DNA of 64,000 nt from Thinopyrum elongatum (Eukaryota; Streptophyta; Magnoliopsida; Poales; Poaceae). The notes under the pieces are model-generated. The model had not been told where the DNA came from and made no database searches. It was given only the letters and a program-made list of their open reading frames with translations. Below, in pieces: positions 24,485-36,329 of the stretch; position 1 is the stretch's first letter, and every line of letters starts with the position of its first letter. Where the stretch lies: contig CM022299.1 in the NCBI GenBank assembly GCA_011799875.1, forward strand, positions 35,670,755-35,734,754. Direction: 5' to 3'. The position numbers and the translations under genes are program-made.

Positions 24485-25598
24485 GAGGGGGATTCGATCA
24501 CGGAGGGCTTCTACATCAACACCATTGCCCTTCTGATGAAGCGTGAGTAGTTTACCACAGACCTATGGGTCCATAGCTAGTAGCTAGATGGCTTCTTCTC
24601 TCTCTTTGATTCTCAATACCATGTTCTCCTCGAAGTTCTTGGAGATCTATTCGATGTAATACTTTTTTTGCGGTGTGTTTGCCGAGATCCGATGAATTGT
24701 GGATTTATGATCAGCTTATCTATGAATATTATTTGAATCTTCTCTGAATTCTTATATGCATGATTTGATATCTTTGTAATTCTCTTCGAACTATCGGTTT
24801 GGTTTGGCCAACTAGATCGGTTTTTCTTGCAATGGGAGAAGTGCTTAGCTTTGGGTTCAATCTTGCGGTGTCCTTTCCCAGTGACAGTAGGGGCAGCAAG
24901 GCACATATTGTATTGTTGCCATCGAGGATAAAAAGATGGGGTTTTCATCATATTGCTTGAGTTAATTCCTCTACATCATGTCATCTTACTTAATGCATTA
25001 CTCTGTTCTTTATGAACTTAATACTCTAGATGCATGCTGGATAGCGCTCGATGTGTGGAGTAATAGTAGTAGATGCAGAATCGTTTCGGTCTACTTGACA
25101 CGGACGTGATGCCTATATTCATGATCATTGCCTTAGATATCGTCATAACTATGCACTTTTCTATCAATTGCTCGGCAGTAATTTGTTGACCCACCGTATT
25201 ATTTTCTATCTTGAGAGAAGCCTCTAGTGAAACCTATGCCCCCCGGGTCTATTTTCCATCATATAATCTTCTACTTTTTATCATACAAGTTTCCGATCTA
25301 CTATTTTGCAATCTCTTACTTTCCAATCTATAAAACAAAAATACCAAAAATATTTACTTTATCGTTTATCTATCTCTACCAGATCTCACTTTTGCAAATA
25401 ACCGTGACGGGATTAACAACCACTTTATCGCATTGGGTGAAGCTGTTTGATTGTTTGTGCAGGTATTCGGTGATTTGTGCGTTGTCACCTACTGGATTGA
25501 TACCTTGGTTCTCAAACTGAGGGAAATACTTATCTCTACTTTGCTGCATTACCCTTTCCTCTTCAAGGGAAAAACCAACGCAAGCTCAAGAAGTAGCA
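24485..25598 (+). mobile_element. Element B LTR 3, 5'-truncated
   Basis: Matches LTR 1 from about 9753 to its end and finishes with an intact CAAGAAGTAGCA at 25598. The first 490 or so bases are missing. The breakpoint with the internal region shares GAG on both sides (TTTAGAG and GAGGGGGATTCG), consistent with a microhomology-mediated deletion. Confidence 0.85.
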
Positions 25599-26518
25599 GG
25601 ATGATATGGAGATGCAATTCTATGGTTGACATCATATTTAGCAAGCATTTTACAGAAAGCACCATGAATAAAATGTGAACCACCATCAGTCATCAAATAT
25701 CCAGGGACTCCAATCCTTGGAAAAATAACTTCTTTAAGCATCTTAATAGAGGTGTTATGATCAGCACTACTAGTTGGAATAGCTTCTACCCACTTAGTAA
25801 CGTAATCAACAGCAACTAAAATATGTGTATACCCATTAGAGGAAGGAAAAGGTCCCATATAATCAAAGCCCCAAACATCGAATGGTTCAATAACAAGTGA
25901 ATAATTCATAGGCATTTCCTGACGTCTACTAATATTACCAATTCTCTGGTATTCATCACAAGACAAGACAAACTTACGAGCATCCTTGAAGAGAGTAGGC
26001 CAATAAAAACCGGATTGTTATACCTTGTGTGCAGTTCTATCTCCAGCGTGGTGTCCTCCGTAAGACTCGGAGTGGCACTTGCGTAGGATCTGTTCCTGTT
26101 CATGCTCAGGTACACAACGTCTAATAACACCATCTACTCCTTCTTTATAAAGGTGTGGGTCATCCCAAAAGTAATGTCTTAAATCATAGAAAAACTTTTT
26201 CTTTTGCTGGTATGTGAAACTAGGTGGTATAAATTTAGCAACAATGTAATTAGCACAATCAGCATACCATGGAGTATTACGAGAAGCATTTATGACAGCT
26301 CATTGTTCACCAGGAAAACTATCATTAATAGGCAGTGGGTCATCAAGAACATTTTCTAACCTAGACAAGTTGTCCGCAACGGGGTTCTCATCTCCCTTTC
26401 TATCAATAATATGCAAATCAAATTCTTGTAGCAAGAGAACCCATCTAATAAGTCTAGGTTTAGCATCTTTCTTTTCCATAAGATATTTAATAGCAGCATG
26501 ATCAGTGTGAACAGTTAC
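25599..26518 (-). pseudogene. Element A RNase H end and integrase N-terminal part
   Basis: The minus-strand reading continues in the frame of the upstream pol. It shows an RNase H/connection segment ([13 protein letters not shown]), the integrase zinc-binding region (YGGHHAGDRTAHK...[10 protein letters not shown]) and two of the three catalytic acids (WGFDYMGPF and LMTDGGSHF). In-frame stops lie at 26300-26302 and 26018-26020. The sequence stops after HRIASPYHP at 25599, at the right edge of the B tandem. About 50 codons, including the expected third catalytic residue (Glu), are missing before the reading resumes at 9264. Confidence 0.85.
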
Positions 26519-28693
26519 CTAGGAATCAACAATATAAGATCTGAACTTATCACAAGCAAAGACAACTGCTAAAAATTCTTTTTCAGTAGTGGCATAATTT
26601 CTCTGGGCACTGCCTAGAGTTTTACTAGCATAATGAATAACATTCAATTTCTTATCAACTCTTTGCCCTAGAACAGCACCAACAGCATAATCACTAGCAT
26701 CACACATGATTTCAAAGGGTAAATTCCAATCAGGCGGTTGAACAATAGGTGCTGAAATCAAGGCTTTCTTAAGTATTTCAAATGCTTCTACACAATCATC
26801 ATCAAAAACAAAAGGAACATCTTTTTGCAAGAGATTGGTGAGAGGCCTAGAAATTTTAGAGAAGTCTTTAATAAACCTCCTATAGAAACCAGCATGACCA
26901 AGGAAACTTCTTATACCTTTGATATCTTTAGGACACGGCATCTTTTCAATAGCATCTACTTTAGCTTTATCAACTTCAATATCTCTTTCAGAAATTTTAT
27001 GCCCCAAGACAATACCTTCATTAACCATAAAGTGGCACTTCTCCCAATTCAAGACAAGATTAATTTCTTCACATCTCTGCAAAACTCGATCAAGGTTGCT
27101 TAAGCAATCATCAAAAGAAGTTCTGTAAACGGAGAAATCATCCATGAAAACCTCAACAATCTTTTCACAAAAATTAGAGAATATAGCAGTCATACATCTT
27201 TGAAAGGTAGCAGGTGCATTGCATAAACCAAAAGGCATACGTCTATAAGCAAAGGTACCGAAAGGGCAAGTAAAAGTGGTCTTTTCCTGATCATCTTTTG
27301 ACACAAGTATTTGAGAAAAACCGGAATAACCATCTAGAAAGGAAAAATGTGTATGTTTGGATAGTCTTTCTAGCATTTGATCAATAAAAGGTAGAGGGTA
27401 ATGATCTTTTCTAGTAGCTTTATTTAATTTACGAAAATCAATTACCATTCTATAACCCGTAACAATTCTTTGTGGAACCAATTCATTCTTATCATTAGGA
27501 ACAACAGTAATACCTCCCTTCTTAGGGACACAATGAACGGGACTTACCCATCTACTATCAGCAATAGGATAAATTATACCTGCCTCCAGAAGCTTTAGTA
27601 TTTCATTTCTTACCACTTCTTTCATCTTAGGATTTAACCGCCATTGGTGATCAACAACTGGTTTAGCATCACGCTCCAAATTAATTTTGTGCTGACATAG
27701 AGTGGGACTAATGCCCTTAAGATCATCAAGAGTATATCCAATAGTTGCACGGTGCTTCCTCAGAGTTTCCAATAATTTCTTTTCTTCATGCTCTGAAAGG
27801 TTAGCACTAATAATAACATGATATATCTTCTTTTCATCGAGATAAGCATATTTCAGAGTATCAGGTAATTGTTTAAGCTCAAACACGGGATCACCCTTGG
27901 GTGGAGGAGGATCCCCAAGGATTTCAACAGGCAAATTGTGTTTCAAAATAGGCCCTTGATTAAAGAATATTTCATCTATTTCCCTTCTTTCATTCATAAA
28001 CATATCATTTTCATGGTCTAGCAAATATTGTTCTAAGGGATCAGTAGGAGGCATGGCAATAGAAGCAAGACCAATAATTTCATCCTTACTACACAATTCT
28101 TTATCATGGGGTTGTCTACGAAATTTAGAGAAATTAAAATCATGAGACATATCCCCTAAACCAACAGTAACAATATCTTTCTCACAGTCTATCTTAGCAT
28201 TAACGGTATTCAAGAAAGGTCTACCAAATATAATGGGACAAAAGTCATCTTGTGGGGAAGCAAGAACAAGAAAATCAGTAGGGTATTTTATTTTCCCACA
28301 AAAGACTTCAACATCTTTAACAATCCCAATTGGTGATATAGTATCTCTATTGGCAAGCTTAATAGTAACATCTATATCCTCTATCTCAGCAGGTGCAATA
28401 TCATTCATAATTTCTTTATATAAAGTAAAAGGAATTGCACTCACACTAGCACCCACATCACATAAGCCATGATAACAATGATCTCCTATTTTAACAGAAA
28501 CAACAGGCATGCCAACAACAGGTCTATGTTTATCTTTAATATCGGGTTTAGCAATTCTAGCAGCTTCATCACAGAAATAAATAACATGCCCATCAATATT
28601 ATCAACCAAGAGATCTTTAACAATAGCAATGCTATGTTCAACTTTAATTTGTTCAGGGGGTATAGGTGTTCTAGTATAACTGTTACGAACCAT
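26519..28693 (-). pseudogene. Element A protease, reverse transcriptase and RNase H
   Basis: A long open stretch of Athila-type Gypsy pol, 724 codons from the first Met. The protease-like active site CDVGASVSAIP is near residue 79 and IIFGRPFLNT follows. Reverse transcriptase runs from about residue 340 to 560, with VIDFRKLNKAT, FLDGYSGFSQI, RMPFGLCNAPATFQ and FMDDF near residue 515 (the YMDD-box equivalent). RNase H begins around EIMCDASDYAVGAVLGQ near residue 645. The frame ends at a stop at 26519-26521 in the middle of RNase H, and upstream it is separated from gag by a stop at 28793-28795. These core domains are intact but the polyprotein is not. Confidence 0.92.
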
Positions 28694-28995
28694 AGTTGAA
28701 GCTTTAGCATGATCCTTTATTCTAACAGGAAAAGGTGGTTTCTCAATATAAGCAGTAGGAACAATAGGATCAACATTATAAGTAATAGTTTCTTATTCAA
28801 CTTTAATAGGTTCAACTACTTTAGCTTCAATGGGAGGATGATATTTAAACCACTTCTCCTTAGGGAGATCAACATGAGTAGCAAATGATTCACAGAAAGA
28901 AGCTACTATCTCAGAGTCAAGTCCATATTTAGTGCTAAAATCATGAAAAGCATCGGTATCCATAAAAGATTTAACACAATCAAACTTAAGATTAT
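28694..28995 (-). pseudogene. Element A gag-pol linker
   Basis: In the pol frame this reads as a continuous linker (KSFMDTDAFHDFSTKYG through KDHAKASTMVRNS) with one TAA at 28793-28795. A frame change near 29000 separates it from gag, which otherwise would be fused to it. Confidence 0.75.
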
Positions 28996-29667
28996 ACCTG
29001 ACTCATTACCTTTGTCGAGTTCCCAATCTTCAGAGTTGCGTTTAATTCTTTCCAATAAATCCCATTTGAATTCAATATCCTTCTTCATAAAAGAACCAGT
29101 ACAAGAAGTATCAAGCATGGATCGATCATTATGAGAAAGCCGAGCATAAATTTTTTGAATAATAATTTCTCTTGAGAGCTCATGATTGGGGCATGAATAT
29201 AACATTGACTTAAGCCTCCCCCAAGCTTGAGCGAGACTTGCTCCTTCACGAGGCCAAAAATTATAAATATAATTCCTTTCACGATGAACCAGATGCATAG
29301 GATAAAACTTCTGATGAAATTCCAATTTCAATCGATTGTAGTTCCAAGTCCCAATATCATCGCATAGCCTATACCATGTCAATGCCTTCTCCTTCAAAGA
29401 TAAAGGGAATACCTTCTTCTTGACTTCATCCCCAGGCAAACCTGCAAGCTTAAATAATCCACAAACTTCATCCACATAGATTAGATGCATATCAGGATGT
29501 AGTGTTCCATCTCCTGTATAAGGATTAGCTAGCAGTTTCTCTATCATACCCGAACGAATTTCATAATAAATATTTACAGTAGGTGCAGTAGGTTGAGGGG
29601 CAACTCTTTGCTCTTCCGGTTGGGGTGAAGATACCCCGAACAAACCCCTCAAAGGATTATTTTCCAT
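28906..29667 (-). pseudogene. Element A gag
   Basis: Capsid protein of the Gypsy element, starting MENNPLRGLFGVSSPQ at 29667. The gag core is visible as FPLSLKEKALTWY, LKLEFHQKFYP and REGASLAQAWGRLKSMLYSCPNH. After DKGNESG (about 29005) the open frame leaves the homologous reading, so the last 33 codons are out-of-frame residues after a small indel. It lies about 80 bases from the primer-binding site, the normal order for this family. Confidence 0.88.
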
Positions 29668-29744
29668 AGTAACAAGTAACAGTAAATTTCAGCACACTAT
29701 ATAAATGTTTCCTTACCAAATTCCACTTACCAAAGGCGCTTCAC

Positions 29745-29762
29745 TCCCCGGCAACAGCACCA
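29745..29762 (-). other. Element A primer-binding site
   Basis: The minus strand reads TGGTGCTGTTGCCGGGGA, a variant of the plant Gypsy site, 11 bases inside the 5' LTR end at 29774. Confidence 0.85.
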
Positions 29763-29773
29763 GAAAAGAGTCT

Positions 29774-31297
29774 TGATGACCCACAAGTATAGGGGATCTA
29801 TCATAGTCCTTTCGATAAGTAAGAGTGTCGAACCCAACGAGGAGCAGAAGGAAATGACAAGCGGTTTTCAGCAAGGTATTCTCTGCAAGCACTGAAATTA
29901 TCGGTAACAGATATTTGTGTGATAAGATAATTCATAACGGGTAACAAGTAAAAAAAGTAACTAAGGTGCAGCAAGGTGGCCCAATCCTTTTTGTAGCAAA
30001 GGACAAGCCTGGACGAACTCTTATATAAAGCAAAGCGCTCCCGAGGACACATGGGAATTGTTGTCAAGCTAGTTTTCATCATGCTCATATGATTCGCGTT
30101 CGTTACTTTGATAATTTGATATGTGGGTGGACCGGTGCTTGGGTGCTGCCCTTCCTTGGACAAGCCTCCCACTTATGATTAACCCCTCTCGCAAGCATCC
30201 GCAACTACGAAAGAAGAATTAAGATAAATCTAACCATAGCATGAAACATATGGATCCAAATCAGCCCGTTACGAAGCAACGCATAAACTAGGGTTTAAGC
30301 TTCAGTCACTCTAGCAACCCATCATCTACTTATTACTTCCCAATGCCTTCCCCTAGGCCCAAATCATGGTGAAGTGTCATGTAGTCGACGTTCACATAAC
30401 ACCACTAGAGGAAAGACAACATACATCTCATCAAAATATCGAACGAATACCAAATTCACATGATTACTTATAACAAGACTTCTCCCATGTCCTCAGGAAC
30501 AAACGTAAGTACTCACAAAGCATATTCATGTTCATAATCAGAGAAGTATTAATTATCAATAAGGATCCGAACATAAGATCTTCCACTGGATAAATCAACT
30601 AGCATCAACTACAAGGAGTAATCAACACTACTAGCAACCCACAGGTACCAATCTGAGGTTTTGAGACAAAGATCGGACACAAGAGATGAACTAGGGTTTG
30701 AGAGGAGATGGTGCTGGTGAAGATCTTGATGGAGATTGACCCCCTCTCGATGAGAGGATCGTTTGTGATGACGATGGCTTCGATTTCCCCCTCTGGGAGG
30801 GAACTTTTCCCCGGCAGAACAGCTCCACCGGAGCCCTAGATTGGTTCTGCCCAAGTTCCGCCTCGAGATGGCGGCGCTTCGTCCCGAAAGCTTCCTTCAG
30901 ATTTTTTTCCAGGTCAAAACACACCATATAGCAGAAGATGGGCATCGGGGGCCTGCCAGGTGGCCCACAAGGCAGGGGGTGCGCCCAGGGGGTAGGGCGT
31001 GCCCTCCACCCTTGTGGATGGCTGGTGGCCCCCCTCTGGTGCTTTCTTCGCCCAATATTTTTTATTAATTCCAAAATGACTCTCCGTGAAGTTTCAGGAC
31101 TTTTGGAGTTGTGCAGAATAGGTCTCTAATATTTGCTCCTTTTCCAGCCCAGAATTCCAGCTGTCGGCATTCTCCCTCTTAGGGTAAACCTTGTAAAATA
31201 AGAGAGAAAAGGCATAATTATTGTGCCATAATGTGTAATAACATCCCATAGTGCAATAAATATCAACATAAAAGCATGATGCAAAATGGACGTATCA
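29774..31297 (-). mobile_element. Element A 5' LTR, complete
   Basis: 1524-bp LTR. On the minus strand it runs from TGATACGTCCATTTTGCATC at 31297 to CTTGTGGGTCATCA at 29774. It is flanked on the outside by GGTC (31298-31301), matching GGTC at 7440-7443 beside the far end of A. Confidence 0.92.
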
Positions 31298-32208
31298 GGT
31301 CCATAAGGAAATTAAGGGATATTAGGGCCTCCTTTTAATAGAGAACCGGAACAAAGCATTAACACATAGTGAATACATGAACCCCTCAAACTACGGTCAT
31401 CACCAGAAAGTATCCTGATTACTGTCACACCGGGGTTTACGGATCATAACACGTAATAGGTGAATATGACTTGCAAGATCGAATCTAGAACATAAATATA
31501 ATGGTGATAACATAAACGGTTATGATCTGAAATCATGGCACCCAGGCCCAAAGTGACAAGCATTAAGCATGGCAAAGTCATAACAACATCAATCTCAGAA
31601 CATAATGGATACTAGGGATCAAGCCCTAACAAAACTAACTCGATTACATGATGAATCTCATCCTACTCCTCACCGACCAGCGAGCCTACGAAGGAATTAC
31701 TCACTCCCGATGGGGAGCATCATGGAATTGGCGATGGAGAAGGGTTGGTGATGATGAAGATCGAAGACCCCCCTCTCCGGAGCCCCAAACCGGCTCCAGA
31801 TCTGGCCTCCCGACGAAGAACAGGAGGTGGTGGCGGCTCCGTATCGTGAAACGCGATAATTCTTTCTCCCTGATTTTTTTCTCCAAAAATAAGATTTTAT
31901 AGCGTCGGAGTCAGGGTCTGCGGGGCCACCAGGTGGGCACAACCCACCTGGGCGCGCCTGGAGGGGGGCGCCCTGGTGGGTTGTGCTCACCCAGGGGCCC
32001 CCCTCTGGTGGTTCTTGGCTCCAGTATTTTTCTTTTATTCCATAAAAATTCTCCAAAAAGTTTCGTTCCATTCCGAGAACTTTTATTTCTGCACAAAAAC
32101 AACACCATGGTAGTTCTGCTGAAAACAACGTCAGTCCGGGTTAGTTTCATTCAAATCATGCAAATTAGAGTCCAAGTTAGGAAAAGTAGATACGCCGGAG
32201 ACGTATCA
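31298..32208 (-). mobile_element. Element C 5' LTR, outer part
   Basis: On the minus strand this starts TGATACGTCTCCGGCGTATC at 32208 and runs to the A insertion. It contains a GC-rich inverted region (about 31925-31990) like those in the other Gypsy LTRs. With 6956-7443 it makes an LTR of about 1.4 kb. Confidence 0.87.
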
Positions 32209-32643
32209 CTCCTCCATCTTGTAGGCAAAGTACTTGTTAGAGGTCTCATACCTCTCAACACGGGCATGACCCTGAAATACCAATTTCAGCTCTTGGAACA
32301 TCTCATATGTTCCATGGCGTTCAAAACGTCTTTTGAGCCCTGATTCTAAGCCGTAAAGCATGTCGCACTAAACTATCAAGTAGTCATCACAGCAAGCTTG
32401 CCAAACATTCATAACGTCTGCATCAGCTCCAGCAGCAGGTCTGTCACCTAGCGGTGCATTAAGGAAATAATTATTCTGTGCAGCAATGAGGATAATTCTC
32501 AGATCACAGACCCAGTCCACATTATTGCCACCATCATCTTTCAACTTAGTTTTCTCTAGGAACGTATCAAAGAAAACGGGGAAGCTACATCGCGAGCTAT
32601 TGAAATACAACATAATTTGCAAAGACATATTGACTATGTTCAT
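32209..32643 (-). pseudogene. Element D (Angela/WIS-like Copia) gag start, truncated
   Basis: The minus-strand reading begins MNIVNMSLQIMLYF at 32643 and includes FPVFFDTFLEKTKLKDDG and NVWQACCDDYLIV, typical of the gag start of Angela/WIS-type Copia elements. A TAG interrupts it at 32368-32370. The frame then continues through CDMLYGLESGLKRRF and RYETSNKYFAYKMEE up to 32209, where element C begins. The rest of D is not in the window. Confidence 0.82.
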
Positions 32644-33803
32644 GATAAATCTTAGTTCAATTAATCAAATTACTAATGAACTCCCACTTAAATCAATATC
32701 CCTCAAGTTGTCTAAGTGATACATGATCCAAATCAACTAACCCATGTCCGATCATCACGTGAGATGGGGTAGTCATCAATGGTGAACATCTCTATGTTGA
32801 TCATATCTACTATATGACTCACGTTCGACCTTTCGGTCTCCAGTGTTCCGAGAACATGTCTGTATATGCTAGGCTCGTCAAGTTTAACCCAGGTATTCTG
32901 CATGTGCAAAACTGTCTTACACCCGTTGTATGTGAACGTAGAGTCTATCACACCCGATCATCACGAGGTGCTTCAAAACGACGAACTTTGGCAACGGTGC
33001 ATACTCGGGGAGAACACTTTTATCTTGAAATTTAGTGAAGGGATCATCTTATAATGTTACCGCTGTTCTAAGCAAAATAAGATGCATACAGGATAAACAT
33101 CACATGCAATCAAAATATGTGACATGATATGGCCATCATCATCTTGTGCTTTTGATCTCCATCTCCAAAGCATCGTCATGATCTCCATCGTCACCGGCTC
33201 GACACCTTGATCTCCATCGTTGCGTCGGGGTCGTCTCGCCAACTATTGCTAACGCATAGCGATAAACTAAAGCAATTACATGGCGCTTGTATTTCATGCA
33301 ATAATTAAGAGACAACCCTAGGGCTCCTGTCGGTTGTCGATATTACAAAACATGATCATCTCATACATCAACATATATCACATCATATCTTGACCATATC
33401 ACATCACAACATGCCCTGCAAAAACAAGTTAGACATCCTCTACTTTGTTGTTGCAAGTTTTTACGTGGCTGCTACGGGCTTCTAGCAAGAACCGTTCTTA
33501 ACTACGCAAAAACCACAACGGTGATTATCAAGTTTGCTGTTTTAACCTTCTTCAAGGACCGGTCGTAGTCAAATTTGATTCAACTAAAATAGGAGAAACA
33601 GACACCCGCCAGGCACCTTTATGCAAAACAAGTTGCATGTCACTCGGTGGAACCAGTCTCATGTGCGTGGACATGTAAGGTTGGTCCGGGCCGCTTCATC
33701 CCACAATATCGCCGAATCAAAATAAGACGTTGGTGGTAAGCAGTATGACCATCACCACCCACAACTCCTTTGTGTTCTACTCATGCATATCATCTGCGCA
33801 TAG
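32644..33803 (-). mobile_element. Element D 5' untranslated leader
   Basis: About 1.16 kb between the primer-binding site and the gag start. Long leaders are usual for Angela/WIS elements. No coding sequence is seen. Confidence 0.75.
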
Positions 33804-33820
33804 ACCTAGCTCTGATACCA
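33804..33820 (-). other. Element D primer-binding site
   Basis: The minus strand reads TGGTATCAGAGCTAGGT, the start matching the initiator-tRNA-Met primer site of plant Copia elements, one base inside the LTR end at 33822. Confidence 0.9.
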
Positions 33821-33821
33821 C

Positions 33822-35547
33822 TGTTGGGGAACGTTGCATGGAAAACAAAAAACAATTCTACGCACACGCAAGATCTATCCATGGAGATGCATAGCAACGA
33901 GAGGGGAGAGTGTGTCTATGTACCCTCGTAGACCGTAAGCGGAAGCTTTTATTAACGCGGTTGATGTAGTCGAACGTCTTCGCGATCCAACCGATCAAGT
34001 ACCGAACGTACGACACCTCCGCGTTCAGCACATGTTCAGCTCGGTGACGTCCTCGCCTTCTTGATCCAGCAAGACGGACGAAGTAGTAGATGAGTTCCGG
34101 CAGCACGACGGCATGGTGACAGTGGTGGTGATGCTATCTCCGCAGGGTTTCGCCTAAGCACTCCGAAAATATGACCGAGGGACGAAACTGTGGAGAGGGG
34201 CGCCGCTCACGGCTAAGAGATTTTCGTGATCATTGTGTGGCGTCCCCTCCCTCATATATATAGGTGGGGGGAAGAGCAGGCAGACAAGGAGGCGCCCCCA
34301 AGGGTGGACGAATCCTCCTTGGGCTCCTGCCTTAGCCGCCCCCCTTACCATATTTGCCCGAGGGGGAAAGGAAGGGGGAGGAGAGGAAGGCAGGGGAGGC
34401 CGAATCCCCCTCCTTCCTTTTCTTCCCTTGGCCGGCTGCCATAGGAGGGGTGCGCCAGCCCCTTATGGGTTGGTGTGCTCCTCTTACATGGCCCATATGG
34501 CCCATATACCTCCCGGTGATCCGATGATTACCCGGTACCCCCCGAAACTCTTCCGGTGTCCAAACATCATCGTCCTATATATCAATCTTTACCTTTGGAC
34601 CATTCCGGAGCTCCTCGTCATGTCCGTGATCTCATCCGGGACTCCGAACAACATTCGGTCACCAAATCACATAACTCATATAGCACTATATCGTCAACAA
34701 ATGTTAAGCGTGCGGACCCTACGGGTTCGAGAACTATGTAGACATGACCGAGACACCTCTCCGGTCAATAACCAATTGCGGAACCTGGATGCCCATATTG
34801 GTTCCTACATATTCTATGAAGATCTTTATCGGTCGAACCTTATGACAACATACGTAATTCCCTTTGTCTGTCGGTATGTTACTTGCCCAAGATTCGATCG
34901 TCGGTATCTTCATACCTAGTTCAATCTCGTTACTGGCAAGTCTGTTTACTCGTTCCGTAATACATCATCTCATATCTAACTCCTTAGTCACTTTGCTTGC
35001 AAGCTGCTTGTGATGTGTATTACCGAGAGGGCCCAGAGATACCTCTCCGATACACGGAGTGACAAATCCTAATCTCGATCTATGCCAACTCAACAGACAC
35101 CTTCGGAGATACCTATAGAGCATCTTTATGATCACCAGTTACGTTGTGACGTTTGATAGCACACAAGGTATTCCTCCGGTATCCGGGAGTTGCATGATCT
35201 CATAGTCTAAGGAACATGTATTTGACATTAAGAAAGCAATAGCAATAAACTGAACGATCATCTGCTAAGCTAACGGATGGGTCTTGTCCATCACATCATT
35301 CTCCTAATGATGTGATCCCGTTATCAAGTGACAACACATGTCTATGGTTAGGAAACCTTAACCATCTTTGATCAACGAGCTAGTCTAGTAGAGGCTTACT
35401 AGGGACACGGTATTTGTTTATGTATCCACGCATGTATTTAAGTTTCCAATCAATACAATTCTAGCATGAATAATAAACTTTTATCATGATTAAGATAATA
35501 AAATAATAACCATTTTATTATTGCCTCTAGGGCATATTTCCATCACA
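33822..35547 (-). mobile_element. Element D 5' LTR (Angela/WIS-like Copia)
   Basis: 1726 bp, starting on the minus strand TGTGATGGAAATATGCCC and ending ACGTTCCCCAACA. The length and both ends fit the Angela/WIS/Barbara group of Triticeae Copia elements. A TATATATA-type stretch lies near 34254-34262. Apparent open frames in it (for example 34233-34919) are LTR sequence. Confidence 0.87.
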
Positions 35548-35969
35548 ATCTGCAGTGACTAAGCCATCGATGCTACACCATTCAAGAGCACCTTACAATC
35601 AAGTGAATACCCAGTGGCAAAGTGGCGCGACAATCCAAGATCCCATATCTTTTATGGCTCCTTGCTTCATGTGTTGGTCTCATTGATCCGTTCAATATTG
35701 CAACTTGTTGACCATCCATTGTCTTCCTTTGCTAGCCCGGACGTGCGTGCACGCTATACTGCAAGACGGAGAACAATAACTTTATCTTTATCCATTGTTG
35801 GATGAAGTTGAAATGGCAAATCAAGTGACTCGCCGCTATTGCCAATTCTGTCAAGATCGTCATGCTAAATGAAGGTAAATGTGTTGATCCAATCATTCCG
35901 ACACAAGAAGGGCTTGCTCCGGCCAAGAAGGTGATTAGGAACCAGGGGAGGAAGTGAGAGGAGGAGAAG
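35548..35969. other. Ancient target sequence of element D
   Basis: Low-copy-looking sequence directly outside D's LTR. Short coding-like stretches may be decayed upstream parts of the fragment at 35970, but no continuous frame can be followed. Confidence 0.4.
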
Positions 35970-36329
35970 GTGAAGCGAGAAGGGGGGACGACCAAGATAA
36001 CCAAGAAGTTCGACCACATCATGGCGAAGAAGGAGGATGCGTGTGTCAAATGTCATGAGGTGAAGGAGTCAAAGACGGCCAAGAAGTTTAGCAAGTTCAT
36101 GGAGATGCAAGACAAGAAGTTCAAGCTCCAAGATAAGAGTCTTGAGATCAAGGTCGCTTTGGTGGCTTTGGTGGACTCCAAGATGTTGTTCCTGAAGAGG
36201 CCGGAGTTGGATCTCGATGCGATGAAGATTGTTCTAGCCTACCGTGCGGACTTGTTGAAGTGCTTCAGGCAAATGGAGGTGCCGATGAGTGAGGTCTTTG
36301 CCACGGACAGTCGAACTGGAGTAGAATGA
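35970..36329 (+). pseudogene. NAM-associated C-terminal-like fragment
   Basis: A 119-codon reading, strongly Lys/Glu-rich (FDHIMAKKEDACVKCHE, KKFSKFMEMQDKKFKLQDK), ending in a helical segment (LDLDAMKIVLAYRADLLKCF). It resembles the C-terminal region of plant Myb/SANT-like, NAM-associated proteins, which are common near and within PIF/Harbinger transposons. The first Met is an internal residue by comparison with such proteins, and the N-terminal DNA-binding part is absent. I treat it as a gene fragment. It could be a short host gene, but no promoter or upstream exon is visible. Confidence 0.45.

Noticed and set aside
34233..34919. 228-codon open frame
   Set aside because: It lies wholly inside element D's LTR, in sequence shared by Angela/WIS-type LTRs, and has no domain.
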